Shown here in pieces: positions 33,182 to 46,029 of a DNA stretch of 64,000 nucleotides. Source of the stretch: Chelydra serpentina (lineage: Eukaryota > Chordata > Testudines > Chelydridae). The translations under genes and the position numbers were made by a program. Each line of letters opens with the position of its first letter. Position 1 is the first letter of the stretch. The notes beneath the pieces were generated by a model, which worked only from the letters and a program-made list of their open reading frames with translations, did no database searches and was not told the DNA's origin. The DNA lies in assembly GCA_037349315.1 (NCBI GenBank), contig JBAIAC010000019.1, forward strand, positions 21,496,001 through 21,560,000, written 5' to 3'.

Positions 33182-34390
33182 AGGGAGGGTAGAGTGGAGG
33201 CAGCTGTCTCCTCAGACCCTTTCAGGGGGGAAATGAGAAGTGTACCCATCTTGGGGGTTTATTAAAACAACAAAGCAGAGACTGAGAAAGGAATAAAAAA
33301 CTTTAATAAAACAAACTGGAGAGCATCTCTGGTGAGCTGCTGCACATAGCCATGTGGTGTTCCCAACCCCCGCCTTCAGGGCACATCTCCAAATTGCCAC
33401 AATCAGCACACTGTCCCATATGAGAAAGTGTCTCCAAATCAATCTTCCAGAAACATATCTCTACAGAAAGATCCACATACAGAGAGTCCGGGAGACAATC
33501 TGAGCAGACGAAGGGGGGTAATACCTTTTGAAAGATAAGTGTGAACTTGTAACCTTCTCCACCATAAAGTTAAAAAGAGATGGTTTAGGAGCTGGTACTA
33601 ACTTAAACCAAAGTTCTTTTAAACTTATACCAATCAAGTTTGTAGAAAAATGTATTTTACTTCATAACTCAAATGAATCTGAATAATCTTTCATTCACTG
33701 CTGTTATTTTTTGTCCTGAATTACATTCTGTTCCAGGGGATGTGTTTATGGATCATGCAAAAACCTGTAATATAAAATTTCCAACCTTTCTTTTCTTGCA
33801 TTGACATCAAAGGAAGGGCTCCAAAACAGCCAAACATCTGGGAATGTCTTTTGCAATGTTCTACCATTCTTTAACATATTCTTCAGTTTTGGATCATGTG
33901 GGTTACACATTTTGCCTTTCTGAATTAAGGGCCACAGCTGTGGTTAATTAGATCAGTAAAAAACTTGCAAAATCTCTTGGCAATTTCCTAAAACCGTTAG
34001 TGACTAATAATGAATGCTGATCTTGACCAGTTCCCTTGACACGTAGTGATTCATTAGAAGTAACCACAGAAGTGGAAATGCATAGTTTTGGACAGCAAAT
34101 ATATGTGTGAATTTGATTAAATTATTAGAAGTGATGACTGTAACTAAGTAGTCTGTTATACTAATAAGATGTTTGACATTGCCTCCCACAGAACTTGTTA
34201 CAAAATATGTACCAGCCAGATATACAGTACTGCATATTGAGCTACTATCAGTGGAGATTTATGATACACATATTAATCGGCAGAGTTGAAGGAGTAAAAT
34301 GATTTCCTGTGCCATGCCTTTCAATATTAACAAGCAAGTCTAATGTTCTACAGCTTTTGTACCTGCAGAGTCAGGGGAATCTAGAAGGGG
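33182..34390. other. No gene recognised
   Basis: AT-rich; only short open frames. No repeat that I can name. Confidence 0.4.
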
Positions 34391-34401
34391 ATGGAATCTA
34401 G

Positions 34402-35316
34402 AAAGTACGCTTATTAAGTTTGCAGATGATACCAAACTGGGAGGGATTGCAACTGCTTTGGAAGATAGGGTCATAATTCAAAATGATCTGGACAAATTGG
34501 AGAAATGGTCAGAGGTAAACAGGATGAAGTTTAATAAGGACAAATGCAAAGTGCTCCACTTAGGTAGGAACAATCAGTTTCACACATACAGAATGGGAGG
34601 AGACTGTCTAGGAAGGAGTACGGCAGAAAGGGATCTAGGGGTTATAGTGGACCACAAGCTAACTATGAGTCAACAGTGTGATGCTGTTGCAAAAAAAGCA
34701 AACATGATTCTGGGCTGCATTAACAGGTGTGTTGTGAGCAAGACACGAGAAGTCATTCTTCCACTCTACTCTGCGCTGGTTAGGCCTCAACTGGAGTATT
34801 GTGTCCAGTTCTTGGCACCACATTTCAGGAAAGATGTGGAGAAATTGGAGAGAGTCCAGAGAAGAGCAACAAGAATGATTAAGGATCTAGAGAACATGAC
34901 CTATGAAGGAAGGCTGAAGGAATTGGGTTTGTTTAGTTTGGAAAAGAGAAGACTGAGAGGGGACATGATAGCGGTCTTCAGGTATCTAAAAGGGTGTCAT
35001 AAAGAAGAGGGAGAAAACTTGTTCATCTTAGCCTTTGATGAATGATAGAACAAGAAGCAATGGGTTTAAACTGCAGCAAGGGAGGTTTAGGTTGGACATT
35101 AGGAAAAAGTTCCTAACTGTCAGGGTGGTTAAACACTGGAATAAACTTCCCAGGGAGGTTGTGGAATCTCCATCTCTGGAGATATTTAAGAGTAGGTTAG
35201 ATAAATGTCTATCAGGGATGGTCTAGACAGTAATTGGTCCTGCCATGAGGGCAGGGGGCTGGACTCGATGACCTCTCGAGGTCCCTTCCAGTCTTAGAAT
35301 CTATGAATCTATGAAA
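34402..35316 (+). pseudogene. CR1 LINE ORF2 C-terminal part with complete 3' UTR
   Basis: The open frame begins inside the reverse transcriptase at KFADDTKLGG (about 34407) and runs to 35045. It carries MKFNKDKCKVLHLGRNN, AERDLGVIVDHKLTMSQQC, REVILPLYSALVRPQLEYC, LERVQRRATRMIKDL and LRGDMIAVFRYLKG. A one-base frameshift near 35038 moves the last part to another frame (35035-35226), which contains [20 protein letters not shown] and ends at a stop. The 3' UTR (GGTCCTGCCATGAGGGCAGG, then CTCGATGACCTCTCGAGGTC) ends in GAATCTATGAATCTATGAA, the CR1 tail. The copy is 5'-truncated, and younger looking than the one at 17690 because its frame is almost intact. It lacks the endonuclease and cannot move by itself. 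Confidence 0.93.
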
Positions 35317-36426
35317 TGGCTATTCTGTCCTGAACAGTTGTAAAGCTCAAAGGTTTATACACACCTTCCTCTTCATTTACGTTCTGTTACCCTAGTATTT
35401 GTACTTTACCCTTCAAGGGTAAAGAAGTTAGAACTTTCCCACTTAACCTTCCTTTTTCAACACTTTGTTGACCTACGTTTTAAGTGTATACCAGGCTTCA
35501 ATGCTATCATATAATGCTTCTGATCTCACAATGGCTTCCCTGATACATTACAGTGACATAAGTGGAAGAAGCAAAATGAGGAGTCTGATTAGAAAAGAGA
35601 GCTTGCATACAAATAAAGTCTTTGATAACTACCAACAAAGAGAAAGAACATACAAGAAAAAAAATGTAACACTGGGGGAAATAGAATTTAAATTTGCCAA
35701 CAGGTCCTTCAAACATGTGTGTCTTTTAACTTATACACATTTTTAAAGAACTTGGACCTTAGAAAGTAGCAAATACTAATACATTCAAATCTTCCTCTGT
35801 TATCAAGTAATCATACATGAAAGAGAAAGGACAAGAACAAAAATAAATAAACATGTCCTGAACTCAAGTCCTCAATTTAGAGAGAGTCAAAGCTAAAACA
35901 AGTTCATCAAAGCAATGAAACCAAGTAAAACAGCCAGCTAGCATAGTGCAGATTCACATATTACTGTCATAAATGAAGCAAATTCAGTGTTGCAGACTCT
36001 TGCTACTTTTATCTCAAGTCTCACAGTGTTTTTATTAAAACCTTAGCTCCACAAGTTATGAGAATCTTGACTTTTTAATGTAAGTTTCTAGCCGTGATCA
36101 CTTCAGAGAAAAGCTTGAAAACCCAGAAGGCAAATACAAATAACCCAAAAATATACTTTGGGAAAAAAATCAGGATTAAGTTAAAATCTCAATACATTTT
36201 CAAAACAGTTTTTTTTTTCTTTTTTCACTAAATTTCAACAGTTTTATAAATACTGTCAAGCCCTGTCAGTGTACAAGGCCACATGGCTCCCTCTTCTCCA
36301 TGGGGAACTTTTTCAAAAGGTTTTCACAATCTGCTTCACTTTAACTATTGAAAACCTTTACGTGTTAGAGAGGAGTTTGTTTGTAATTTTACCATGCCAA
36401 GAAGTCAGAAGTAAAAAAACATTTAA
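35317..36426. other. No gene recognised
   Basis: AT-rich DNA with short frames only. Confidence 0.4.
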
Positions 36427-36545
36427 CAGATTCATAGATTTTTAAGGCCAGAGGAACCATTATGATCACTGACTTCCTGCATAACACAAGCCACATAATT
36501 TCACCCACTGATCCCTATATCAAGCCCAATAAGTTCTGGTTGAGC
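36427..36545 (-). mobile_element. CR1-type 3' end fragment, minus strand
   Basis: The plus strand reads AGATTCATAGATTTTTAAGG, then CCAGAGGAACCATTATGATC and CTTCCTGCATAACACAAGCC. This is the reverse complement of a common turtle CR1-related 3' end, with the (GAATCTAT)n-like tail on its left. Confidence 0.7.
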
Positions 36546-38422
36546 TAGGATATATATCATTTAGGAAGATATCCAGTTTTGAGTAAAAGACTGTGTGTGT
36601 CTCCATAGTGTCAGAAAAAATCTGTTTGAGTGAGATGCCTGTTTCAAAACTCATTACAAAGAAGAAGGAAAATAAAATTGCATCAACAAATAACAATGGT
36701 GCTTTTACATGCCCATAATTTTCAGGAGAGCCCATAAGCCTGTTTCCTTCCATGCAATTATGCCCATCTCTATTTCCCAGAAGGCCTTGCTAGACTCCAG
36801 GACAGCAGACATGGCCACCAAAAGGAACTATATTTCCCAGCTACCCTGTTCTTGGAAATCAGAGAGAGGGTGGCTGAGAAAGCCCGATCCCTCATAACTA
36901 AGGAAAGAGAGGAGTTCTCTAACCCACTTTACTCATAAAACTCTGGCTTTGGACCCTAATACCAGAGCTAACACCATGGACTTTAAAAAAAAAAGAAAAG
37001 CTACACACACCTATCAGCTTCCTTGATATCACATCCCCTGTCCTAGGTGTGTTTTTTACAAGAAAAAGGTGTATTGCAAAAGTACTGGCTTAGGAAGGTT
37101 CCTCTCATAAGCCTTTCAGAGCCTGTACATCCAATCACACTATCTTTCAATCTGTATGCTTTTGGGGGCAGGTACAGTCTTGGTTTCATATTTCCTATAC
37201 AGCATTGATGGTAATAAACAAATTAATACTAATGATACAAAAAGCAAATGTTAATCCATTGCATCAGTGTCCACCAGGAAACATAATTACATCTACCTTC
37301 TAGGTCATGTTTATTGGACATAAAGATATTTGAATAGAAGAGAATGGTGTAACAGAACCAATCTCTCCTGCTTTGTACATGAACATCTATGTTTTGTCTT
37401 GGTGTTCATATTTGACAAAGTGCTCTGCTTTCCCATGGACTTTGCCTACCAGCAGGAGGCCATTATCCTATCACAATGTTCTGTTCCTCACATTATCTCC
37501 TAATTACTAAAGAGCATGTGCACAGCCAACCTGGGCAGAGCTATACTGTATAGCAAGAGATGAGAAACTTTTGGCCATATTTTAGAACACAGAAGTGCAA
37601 GTTAATAAGATTAATATTTCTGAACAGCATAAATTATATGAATAAATATGTCATTTATATTCAAGGCAAACTGATTGCACAATGCTTTTGAGGCACAAAA
37701 CAATGCAGAGGAGAAACATTAATAGCTCATTATGTTCATTATTTGCAACTCTTAATGAAACAGTCAGCTTGAAGGAGGTTGCACAAGTCTACTTCAGAGC
37801 ACAAAAAGGACTATACCAACAGTGTTCTAACTGAATCTCAAAAAGACTGTAATTGTGTTCTACTCTGTAGTCAGCCCCCATTCCATGTGGATACAGTTGG
37901 TTGTAGGTAATAAGATTACTCATGGGTTACTGCCTGCAGCCTCTAAAAGAGTGCCAAGAGTGAATATGCAACATGTTCTAGGGTAAATGAAGCTTAATGT
38001 GGTGCCAGCAGCATACAGTGCCATTGCCTGCAGTGTGTGAAAGGATTATATCCTGTTTTAACATACCATTTTATCCATGCCAGAAAATGGAAAGCAGTCT
38101 AAATCACTGAATAAGTATGCAAGTCACTAAATATAAATCTAAACTGGTTTCTACTGCTGTAAAAACAAGTTTCCCTAGAAATGCAGCTCTTAGCAACTTT
38201 TCAGATATGTCGAAATTGCAGTATGGCGGTGGGGGGGGGGGGGCGGGGAGTCTTATGTTTATGGCATATCCATGATTTCCAGATTAAATCTGCTCAATTT
38301 ACAAGTAAAGAAATGTTTGGGGTTTTTTAAATGCCAATCACGCAAACTCATCCTTGAATCTGGAAGACAAGCTGCATTCTTTCTAAGTTGTCCATCATCA
38401 ATAAAGATTGTGCAGCCAGAAA
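36546..38422. other. No gene; poly-G at 38231-38243
   Basis: Unrecognised AT-rich DNA. A run of 13 G lies at 38231-38243 and is followed by CGGGG. Confidence 0.4.
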
Positions 38423-40881
38423 TTAGTTAATAGTTCTGTTCACTCTGCATGAGTCAGAGCCGGTCTGCTCTTTGTGTAGCAAATTAGTCTCTAAAGCCCA
38501 TATTTCAAGTTTAGATAGCAAAAATCTGGAATGAGTTTTCACTGCCACATCTAAGAGACTAATAGGTCTATGTGAAGCAGGAGTCTTTCTGTCCCCTTTT
38601 TTAAAAATAGGAACTGTGATAATAGACTTCCAGCCAGACAGAATCCATCCAATAGGATTAATGACATACATAATTAGCCAAGACTGGGGACTACCAAGTA
38701 AGATTCTTCTGAAAAAAGTTTAGCGGGGAAAACATCTTCTCTGGAGCTTCCCACACCCTCATCACTGTGCTAAAGTAAATGAAAGGACTTTCCTATCCTT
38801 TACTGAAGGCCAGAGTGTTAAATCATAAAGAGGATTTGTCATTGCATCACTTATGGTAGAATTACATTTTTAAAAATGTTTGGGGGCCAAAGACCTGGCC
38901 AAAATGTGTTATCCTGGCTTCATCATTAATATAGGGTTCCTCAGCTGGAGTATATCTACCAGAGGCCCAGGCCACCATCTTCCAAAATGTGGAAGAATTT
39001 TTAGCTGTAGCTGCTGCTTCAAAATCCTTTCACAAGAATTTAAGGTATTTTTGGTTTTTATGTTACAATAAACTTTTATATCTTCTGGCAACTACTACAT
39101 TCTGAAGTAAATTAGAAGAGGGATTGCATTTTACTCTATTAGTTATACACGCCAGAGCAGACTTTTACTTCATGCAGTCTACATCATACCAAGTGTGCTT
39201 ATCTTCAAAAGCATTTTTGGGATAATTAAAACCAAAATCTATTATCCAGAGACAAGTGGTTGTAAGGATTTTACAAGCCACTCATATGATTCACAAAACT
39301 TGAGAGGAATTCTCAAATTTAATAATTACCTCTGAGAAATCGAACATCAGAGTCCTCCAATCTCCTAGATTATTTTTCACAATGGCTGAGGTCCATTTTG
39401 GTCTTTTAGAGGGCTGGTCTACACTAGCCCTGAAGTTCGAAGTAAGATACGCGACTTCAGCTACGTAAATAACGTAGCTGAAGTCGAAGTATCTTATTTC
39501 GAACTTCAAAAGTACTCACCCCTGGTCCACACTGCGGTGCGCAGGCTCCCCCGTTGACTGTCCCTGCTCCGTTCGCAGAGCAGGATTACCAGTGTCGACG
39601 GGGGAGCACTTCCTGGTTCGATTTATCGCGTCTAGACAAGATGCGATAAATCGAACCCAGAAGATCGATCCAACGTGTCCGACAGAGCTGGTAAGTGTAG
39701 ACTAGCCCTTTTAGAACCACATTGTTCCAAAGGGGTAATTATGGCATCTTCACCGATTGGAAATAAAACTCTTTCCAAAAAGGGAACATAATTCATAATT
39801 AAAGAGAGGTTGGTGGTCACTATCTGGGCAAGAAAATTTAGAGAAATCCCCAAAGAAGGGCCAATGAATTATAGGGAAAATAGAATCAATAATACTACCA
39901 CCAGTCAGTGACATAGAGGTAAAATGTCTCTCTCTATCCCTTGCACTTCTTCCATTTACAGGTAATAGGGCCTTTAATTTTTGTCCAAATATGTTAACCA
40001 CCTGGTCTCTAGAGTTTCAAGGGGGGGAAGTTCAAAAATCTGCTCAAATTTTTTTCCCTTATTCTGAGTTCTTCGGATGACCTGTTCAAGCATTAAAACC
40101 TCCCAAAATAATTAAATGAGACTTTGGGAATTGAATATCAGCCATATCCAGTTCCTGGTCAGGCACTCCCACAATGACTCAGAATAAAATAGGGGGGTTA
40201 TGGGGGGTGGAATACATATTTAATACTAAAATTGGAGATCAGAAAAAAAAATAGCCTGAATGCCCTGACAATTTGATTTGAAAGATAAAATTTGGACTTT
40301 CAGGCATAAGGGAAACAAGATGACAAGTCCTCCTGATACCTAACCCCTTTTTGACAATCGTCTTAATTCTTGGAGAAAGTCACTCCTGGTTTTGAAACCT
40401 ATGATTCAGACTCAGCTAACCAAGTTTCTTGTAAAAGGAAGTCAATGAAAAAATTCCAAAAATTTAAACAACTCCATATCATTCATCTTATGTTTATACA
40501 CACATAAATTCCAGGATAAAACACGTAAATTGTTCTTGCAAAAACTCTCCCTGAGTGGAGGGAAAGACATGATATTAGACAATCTAGTCATATATGAGAA
40601 ACTGATCCAACAGCCTGATTATAAAAATTTGATTCATCTCCAAATTCCACATTATTCTGGAGAGTAATCTGCATGGGAGTTTGTGAACATAAGTGTGTGG
40701 GGGTGGGAGAAGAGTCCTCTTGAAATTCTGTCTCAAGACAAGGAAGAAAAAAGTCATTTTCTCTTACAGTATCCTTAGAAACATTAATGAAGCTCTGTAT
40801 ATTCCTATCTTGAGTCTGAGTCAAATTATCTATAACTTTAGGCTTTTCCTTCTCCAGATCAGACTTAGCTGTGAGGAGCAT
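38423..40881 (-). pseudogene. Decayed non-LTR LINE with endonuclease and reverse-transcriptase remnants
   Basis: From right to left: an N-terminal stretch (40881-40588) of unknown function; an endonuclease start (VLSWNLCVYKHKMND) near 40530; the endonuclease end with GGSIIDSIFPIIHW and DSDHQPL (about 39930-39790), the conserved SDH motif of AP-type endonucleases; SKRPKWTSAIVKNN near 39400; and the start of the reverse transcriptase, TVPIFKKGDRKTPASHRPIS followed by LLDVAVK (38620-38540). Frames are broken by many stops. The rest of the polymerase left of 38423 is absent. A MITE at 39411-39708 splits it. I cannot decide the clade; it is not CR1 by its motifs. Confidence 0.75.
39411..39708. mobile_element. 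Palindromic MITE nested in the LINE, 298 bp
   Basis: The ends are GGGCTGGTCTACACT and, inverted, GGGCTAGTCTACACT. Both sides are flanked by TTTTAGA (39404-39410 and 39709-39715), or by CTTTTAGA if the last base of the right end is counted outside. Two strong hairpins lie inside: 39432-39466 with 39472-39507 (about 35-bp arms, few mismatches) and 39615-39629 with 39643-39657 (perfect 15 bp). Without the element, the LINE frame reads across the site (CGSKR joined to SKRPKWT, the SKR being the duplication). Confidence 0.9.
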
Positions 40882-41956
40882 CTAGCTTGACAGTTCGACC
40901 AGATCTTCCCATAATCCATGGAACAGAATTTTAAATTCAAAGAGAGTTCATAATATTTGCTAACTCCTCCATAAGAGATTCCAAAAAAGATAAAACCAAT
41001 GGAAACTGAGAATAATTAAAAAGGAGGAGGGTCATAATCCACCAAGTCTGACAAAATAGGTTACTGGATGTTGCTCCTGCTATTCTTAAATTCTAAGTCT
41101 GTAAAAGATCCTTATCAATCCAGCATAAATCAGTAAAGATATTCTGGAGGATTTCTTCCCTGAGCCGTCAAAGTATCAGGATAATCAGAATTGATGTGCG
41201 CCACACCTCTAGTGCTGAGTTGGGGAGTTTGCATCTTGGAGAAGTCATTTAATTTCGACTGCAATGGATGAGGATACATATGATGAGTTGGGGCAGAGTA
41301 AACAAACAATCTCAGGGGTAATGCTTACACACTTCAGGCTTTCCCACAACTAGGGGAAGGGTGAATAGTGCTCCCAGCCTTCAAATTGGGGCCATCCCAC
41401 TATTCCTTAAAGAGGGAAGAAAGGGCTCCTTCCCAGCTTACTAGACAGCAGTTAAACACCCACAGGCTCAGCTGGCCCGGGTCAGTTCAGGCTGCAGGGC
41501 CAAGCTGCAGGGCTGTAAAAGTGCTGGGTAGTCATTCACGTTCAGGTTGGAGCCCCACCTCTAGGACCCTGCAAAGGGAGAGGGTCCCAGAGCTTGGGCT
41601 CCAGCCTGAGCCCAAATGTCTACATAGCAGTTTTTAGCCCCAGAGTCCAGACCCAAAGACCCCATGTTAGTTGACCCAGGCCAGCCTCAGCTGCACAACG
41701 GGTATTTTATTCTAGCATAGACATACAGGGGTGATGGCTTAGGGTGCTATTGCAACTCCCTACAGAGTGGAGACGGTGAGCTCCTCTCCAGATCAATGAC
41801 TCTCAACTCTCAACTTAAAAGTTCTATTTAAGCTTCATGAACTCTTAACAAGGAGACAAGACTTCACAACAATCAAGCCTCAGTCCAATGTAGATGATTC
41901 TACTACCTGCAGAGCTCCCAGGAAGGGAGGCTCCTCACTAAAACTCCCCTCCACAG
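40882..41956. other. No gene; MITE-like repeat at about 41520-41728
   Basis: The stretch around 'GAGCTTGGGCTCCAGCCTGA' and 'CCCAAATGTCTACATAGCAG', ending 'TAGCATAGACATACAGGG', matches a common GC-rich turtle MITE. The surrounding 40882-41500 may continue the decayed LINE but shows no clear domain. Confidence 0.45.
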
Positions 41957-42307
41957 TGTAATGGGTTAATCCTGAGCCAGAGTTTGCCTCGGCCCTTTCA
42001 GTGTGGGACCAAGGTCTTGCTAGTGCAGTAACAGCATATTTGTTGCAGAAAGAGAGATTAAGCCTTAGCTAATGCTGAATTAGTATATTCATTGCCAAAG
42101 GTATGACTTCAGTGCCTTCCGCTCCTGCGCAGTATGAGTTGTTTACTTGTGTGTATAAATATGCCCTGTAACGGTCCTTCGTTGTCCGGACCCACCCATT
42201 TCTGTTTGTAGCATGGGTGTAGAATAAAGCTTTGAACTCTCTACCATTGTCTGCCTCCCTTTGACCAGAGCAAAGAACGAACCAGGAAAGAGTTAATTCT
42301 CTTAACA
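41957..42307 (+). mobile_element. Solo LTR of an endogenous retrovirus-like element, 351 bp
   Basis: Starts TGTAATGGGTTAATCC and ends AATTCTCTTAACA, so the ends are TGT...ACA. It is flanked by ACAG on both sides (41953-41956 and 42308-42311), a 4-bp target duplication. A TATA box (GTATAAATATGCCC near 42160) and AATAAA (near 42221) lie in the right order for U3-R-U5. No internal retroviral genes are next to it, so it is a solo LTR. The 4-bp duplication could occur by chance, but all signals agree. Confidence 0.8.
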
Positions 42308-42311
42308 ACAG

Positions 42312-45300
42312 TCTTCACCCCCTCCATTAGACTCGGGCTCCAAGGTTCACAGCATCTGCCACTTGTTCCAAATCTCCAGACTCTCTGAGATTACAGAGCA
42401 ATATTGCTATATAGAGGAAGCTTCTGCTTCTTCACTCAGCAGCATAGACTCCCAATAGCAGCTCCTCCATTACTGCCTGGTCTGGTGTGGGGGGCCCATC
42501 GAATGCTGCTCAATCTCCATAGGCAGCGCCTCCTTTCCAGCACGAAACTCCACCAGCTGCTGCTGCTATCATATTCTCAGGGAACTCCTATCCCTTAGGG
42601 GAATTCCTTTCTCTAGGAGCACACCTTCTAGGCTCCTTGCTCTGGTGAGATCTCCTGAGAACTTCTCTCTTCAGGAGCTTTCACCTCTTATAAAAATGCC
42701 AAAAAAAAGAAAAGAGAGAGTCCGACCTTCTTCCCAAGTAACCCTTCTTATAGGGCAACGTTAGGGTCCTTCAGTTTCAGCGACAGATCTTCGGTCCTTT
42801 TAATTGCTATCATAGCAGTTGGGCCCTTCCAACTGACACTGAACTCTCTCCTCCATTCTTTTCTTTCAAGCTTAACCAAGTTATCTTTCCTAAAAGAGGT
42901 GCAAAAAGTTTTATATTGAAATACTTGTTTCCATGCATCTTTCTTCTTTTCCCTGTCTAACCTCCGATCAGGACAACACAGAATGTAGAAATCATGAGAA
43001 AGAAAACATCTGAGTAACTGGGAGTATAGTTGGAAATTATTTCTGTTCTTTAAAAACGCCTCAGCAAAATACCAAGGAGCACACTAGAGAGGAAAAGAGA
43101 ACAATAATTAGTAACTAGAGATTTTCTGACCTTCAAAAATGATTGTGCAAGAAAATTTCTTTTGTATAATAGTAAATCAAAACAATGTTTCCCCAAGAAA
43201 TTTTAGAGGCAAGTTGAAAGATCATCAATAATCTGCACTTCCTTCCAAAAAGATTTAAGAGTGACCCACAAAAAACAGTAACAGCAGCACACAATGCCTG
43301 AAGAACAAACCCAGATATCATCTCTGAGAGGAAATCAAAAAGTCAAAGTAATCCTGTCAAAATAAAGAAGAAAAATATTGGTACATTGAAAGTGCAAGTA
43401 AAACAGCTGGCTTAAATCTCTCAGAAAATAAGATCTCTAGAAATACCCAACAAACATTTCAGAGTTCTGGTAAATAAATAGATCCTCTTCCACATAGGGG
43501 ATTTAAAAAAAAACCTTTGTATTAGCTTCTACAGTTGTTAGAGCATTAGTATAATGGTATGAATCTATTTCATAGGATGTTTCACATGCCTACAAAAACA
43601 AAGAATTCAAAGCTTTGGCTGTACAGTGTTTGTAATTCAACTTCTGTGAGTAATATTCATGAAAGAGACTGTTAAAAAGTGAGGTGGGGGAAGTGAGCTA
43701 CAATCAGGTAATTAAAGGAATAACAAGAAGTCTGCAGAAGGGCAAGAGAGTCAATAACAGCTATAAGGTTTCTGAGAAGAGAGAGACAACTTGATATCCC
43801 ATTAACTACTACCTCAAAAGGAATGGCATAGTTGTCCAAGCCTCAGGTTTGACATCCTCCCCTTCTTAATGAACTGGCAGGAGTAAAACATGGGTACAGA
43901 TCCCAGCAGGGACACCTTAGCCCATCATCATTCTATGGTAAATAAAGGAAGTTCCTTGCTGTTTACCAGGGTCTTTCAGATGAGTTCTTTAAAAAAAATA
44001 AGAGATATAGTTATTCAAAACTACTTTTAGACAGAAAATTGGGGTTTTAACTAAATAAAAGGTGTTTGCCTTCTGCAAAAAAAATTAACTTCTCAAAAGA
44101 TTCCGTTTTTGGCTGAAAAAATTATAAATTTTGGTCAAATATGTCTGCAACAATATAGACAACAAAAAAATTCAGGAAATGTTTTTTGACATATAGATTT
44201 CTTTTTAGGCATATTAATACAGAACTTGGAGTAATAATTCATTTAAACTACAATAGAGAAACATATTTCCCACACTCCTCAGAAGCAGTGCAAAGGCTTG
44301 GGGGAGTCAGGAGTAATGAAGGAGCTGAGGGAGAAAGTAGTAATTTCTGGAAAGGAGCCTGGGAGTGAACCTAGAGGGTTGTTGGTGAGAGAAGTATGGA
44401 ACAGGGTTTTTTGGGAGGGAGGATTGTTAGGGAGTTAGGGAGCCTCCCCCATGCAGACTCTGGCTGATCCCTAGCCTCCCCCATTCAGTCAGGCACATCT
44501 GCCCCTGTGTGTCCCTGCACCCCCATTCAGCCAGATATATCTGCACATGTTCCCATGTGGTCCTGCACTCCCCTCAGCACCCCTCTCCCCATGTGGCCCT
44601 GCACTCCCCACTCAGCTCCTTGCTCAATGTTGCACCCCACTAGCTCCTTTGTACTCACCCCAGTCTGTCCCCCCACTAGCCTTTCTGAACCCCAGTCTGT
44701 TACCCCACCCCCAGCAGCCCCATGTACCCTGCTCTGTCCATCCCCTTATCCCATACCTCCTCACCTGTCCCCCACAGGCAGTGTGCTGTGAGGAAGACAG
44801 CCTCTGCCTCCTCCCTCTCCGAGCTGGCTGCTCCAGCCCATGAGCCAGCTGCCTTCTCTTCTGGCACCACATCTGCCCTTGGTGGGCAAAAGGTGTAATT
44901 ACAGCTTCCCTTTGCCTCTCCATCAGAATCAATTATTCCACAGGGGAGAAAAAAATCTGCAGGGGTCATTAATTTTGCATTTGCACAGTAGCGCAGAATT
45001 CCCCCAAGAGTAACAAAGGGAACAAAGCATTTGTTCTGAACAAGATCACTGAAGCGAATGCTAAGGCCCTGTTCCTGCATTTAGGCAGGCTCCTGCATGC
45101 ACAGATTCCCACTGACTTCAGTGGATCTCTACACAGGCACAGAGGTCTGCCTGTATTGAGCTCATTGTGGGATCAAGGCCTAACACACTACAAACCAACA
45201 GTGATTTAAGAAAAAGTGAATTAACATTCCAGTGTTGTTCTCAGCTGCATTAAAACAAAGCTCAGTTGTGTGACTTTTACTTTTCCATGGTAGCAAAGTT

Positions 45301-45620
45301 GATCGTTGTCATGCCGTCTGTTGCTTGCTTTTTATTTTTTTTTTAAAAGTGAGGCAACAGTAAAATTGTTAGATCAACTCTTGTCATTCAAATGAAACTT
45401 CATCCATCATTATCCCTGAAGCCACCAGCTGTTTCTAATTAGGATAAAATATAACTAATTTTCAAAGATACAGACAGCATTTATTTTTAGGCATTAGTAA
45501 TATTAATGACACACTCAGGGAAGCAAGGAATCATGGGGCTGGTACTGTGACACGACTGAAACATGCACAAGAAATAAAATATTTAATTATATAATAAAAT
45601 AAGTAATAAAAAAATAATAA
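42312..45620. other. No gene recognised; C-rich patch at 44450-44780
   Basis: The C-rich part repeats CCCCAC, CCTGCAC and CAGTCTGT words and looks like a decayed low-complexity or minisatellite stretch. 45085-45180 contains the palindromic core CCCACTGACTTCAGTGGATC of the short amniote repeats. The rest is AT-rich and unrecognised. Confidence 0.4.
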
Positions 45621-45624
45621 TGCT

Positions 45625-45785
45625 GCTCTTCTATGTTCTTTTTACATCCAAGTATCTCATGGCTCTTCTGATAGCTCCTAAAGGCTCCAAACAGGACAAG
45701 GATCCCACTCTGCAAAGTGTTGTACAAGAACATATGAAGACACAGACCAGGCCCCAAAAAGTTTTAAATTAAATGCTGGCCATGT
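45625..45785 (+). mobile_element. Old SINE-like repeat
   Basis: 'GACAAGGATCCCACTCTGCA' and 'AAGTGTTGTACAAGAACATA', followed by 'AGACCAGGCCCCAAAAAGTT', resembles a widespread old amniote repeat (GACCCCATTGTGCTAGGCGCTGTACAAAC-like). The copy is diverged and its family name is uncertain. Confidence 0.5.
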
Positions 45786-46029
45786 ACACAAATGAGTTTA
45801 GCAAAGGAGGAAAGGGGGTGAGAAAGGACATGGATTCCAATAAAAAAAGTCTCATGGTTACTCTAGCAAGTTATATGCACAAATTGATGGGATACAGAGG
45901 GTTCCTGGATTTTTTTCCTTTACATACATTATTTGTTTAGGCTTATGCTTTTGTTGGTATTTAGATTTGCTCTGAGGTGATAAAGAGAGGGAGAAAAATA
46001 TGGGAATGTTAGAGCAAGAGAGAATACAT

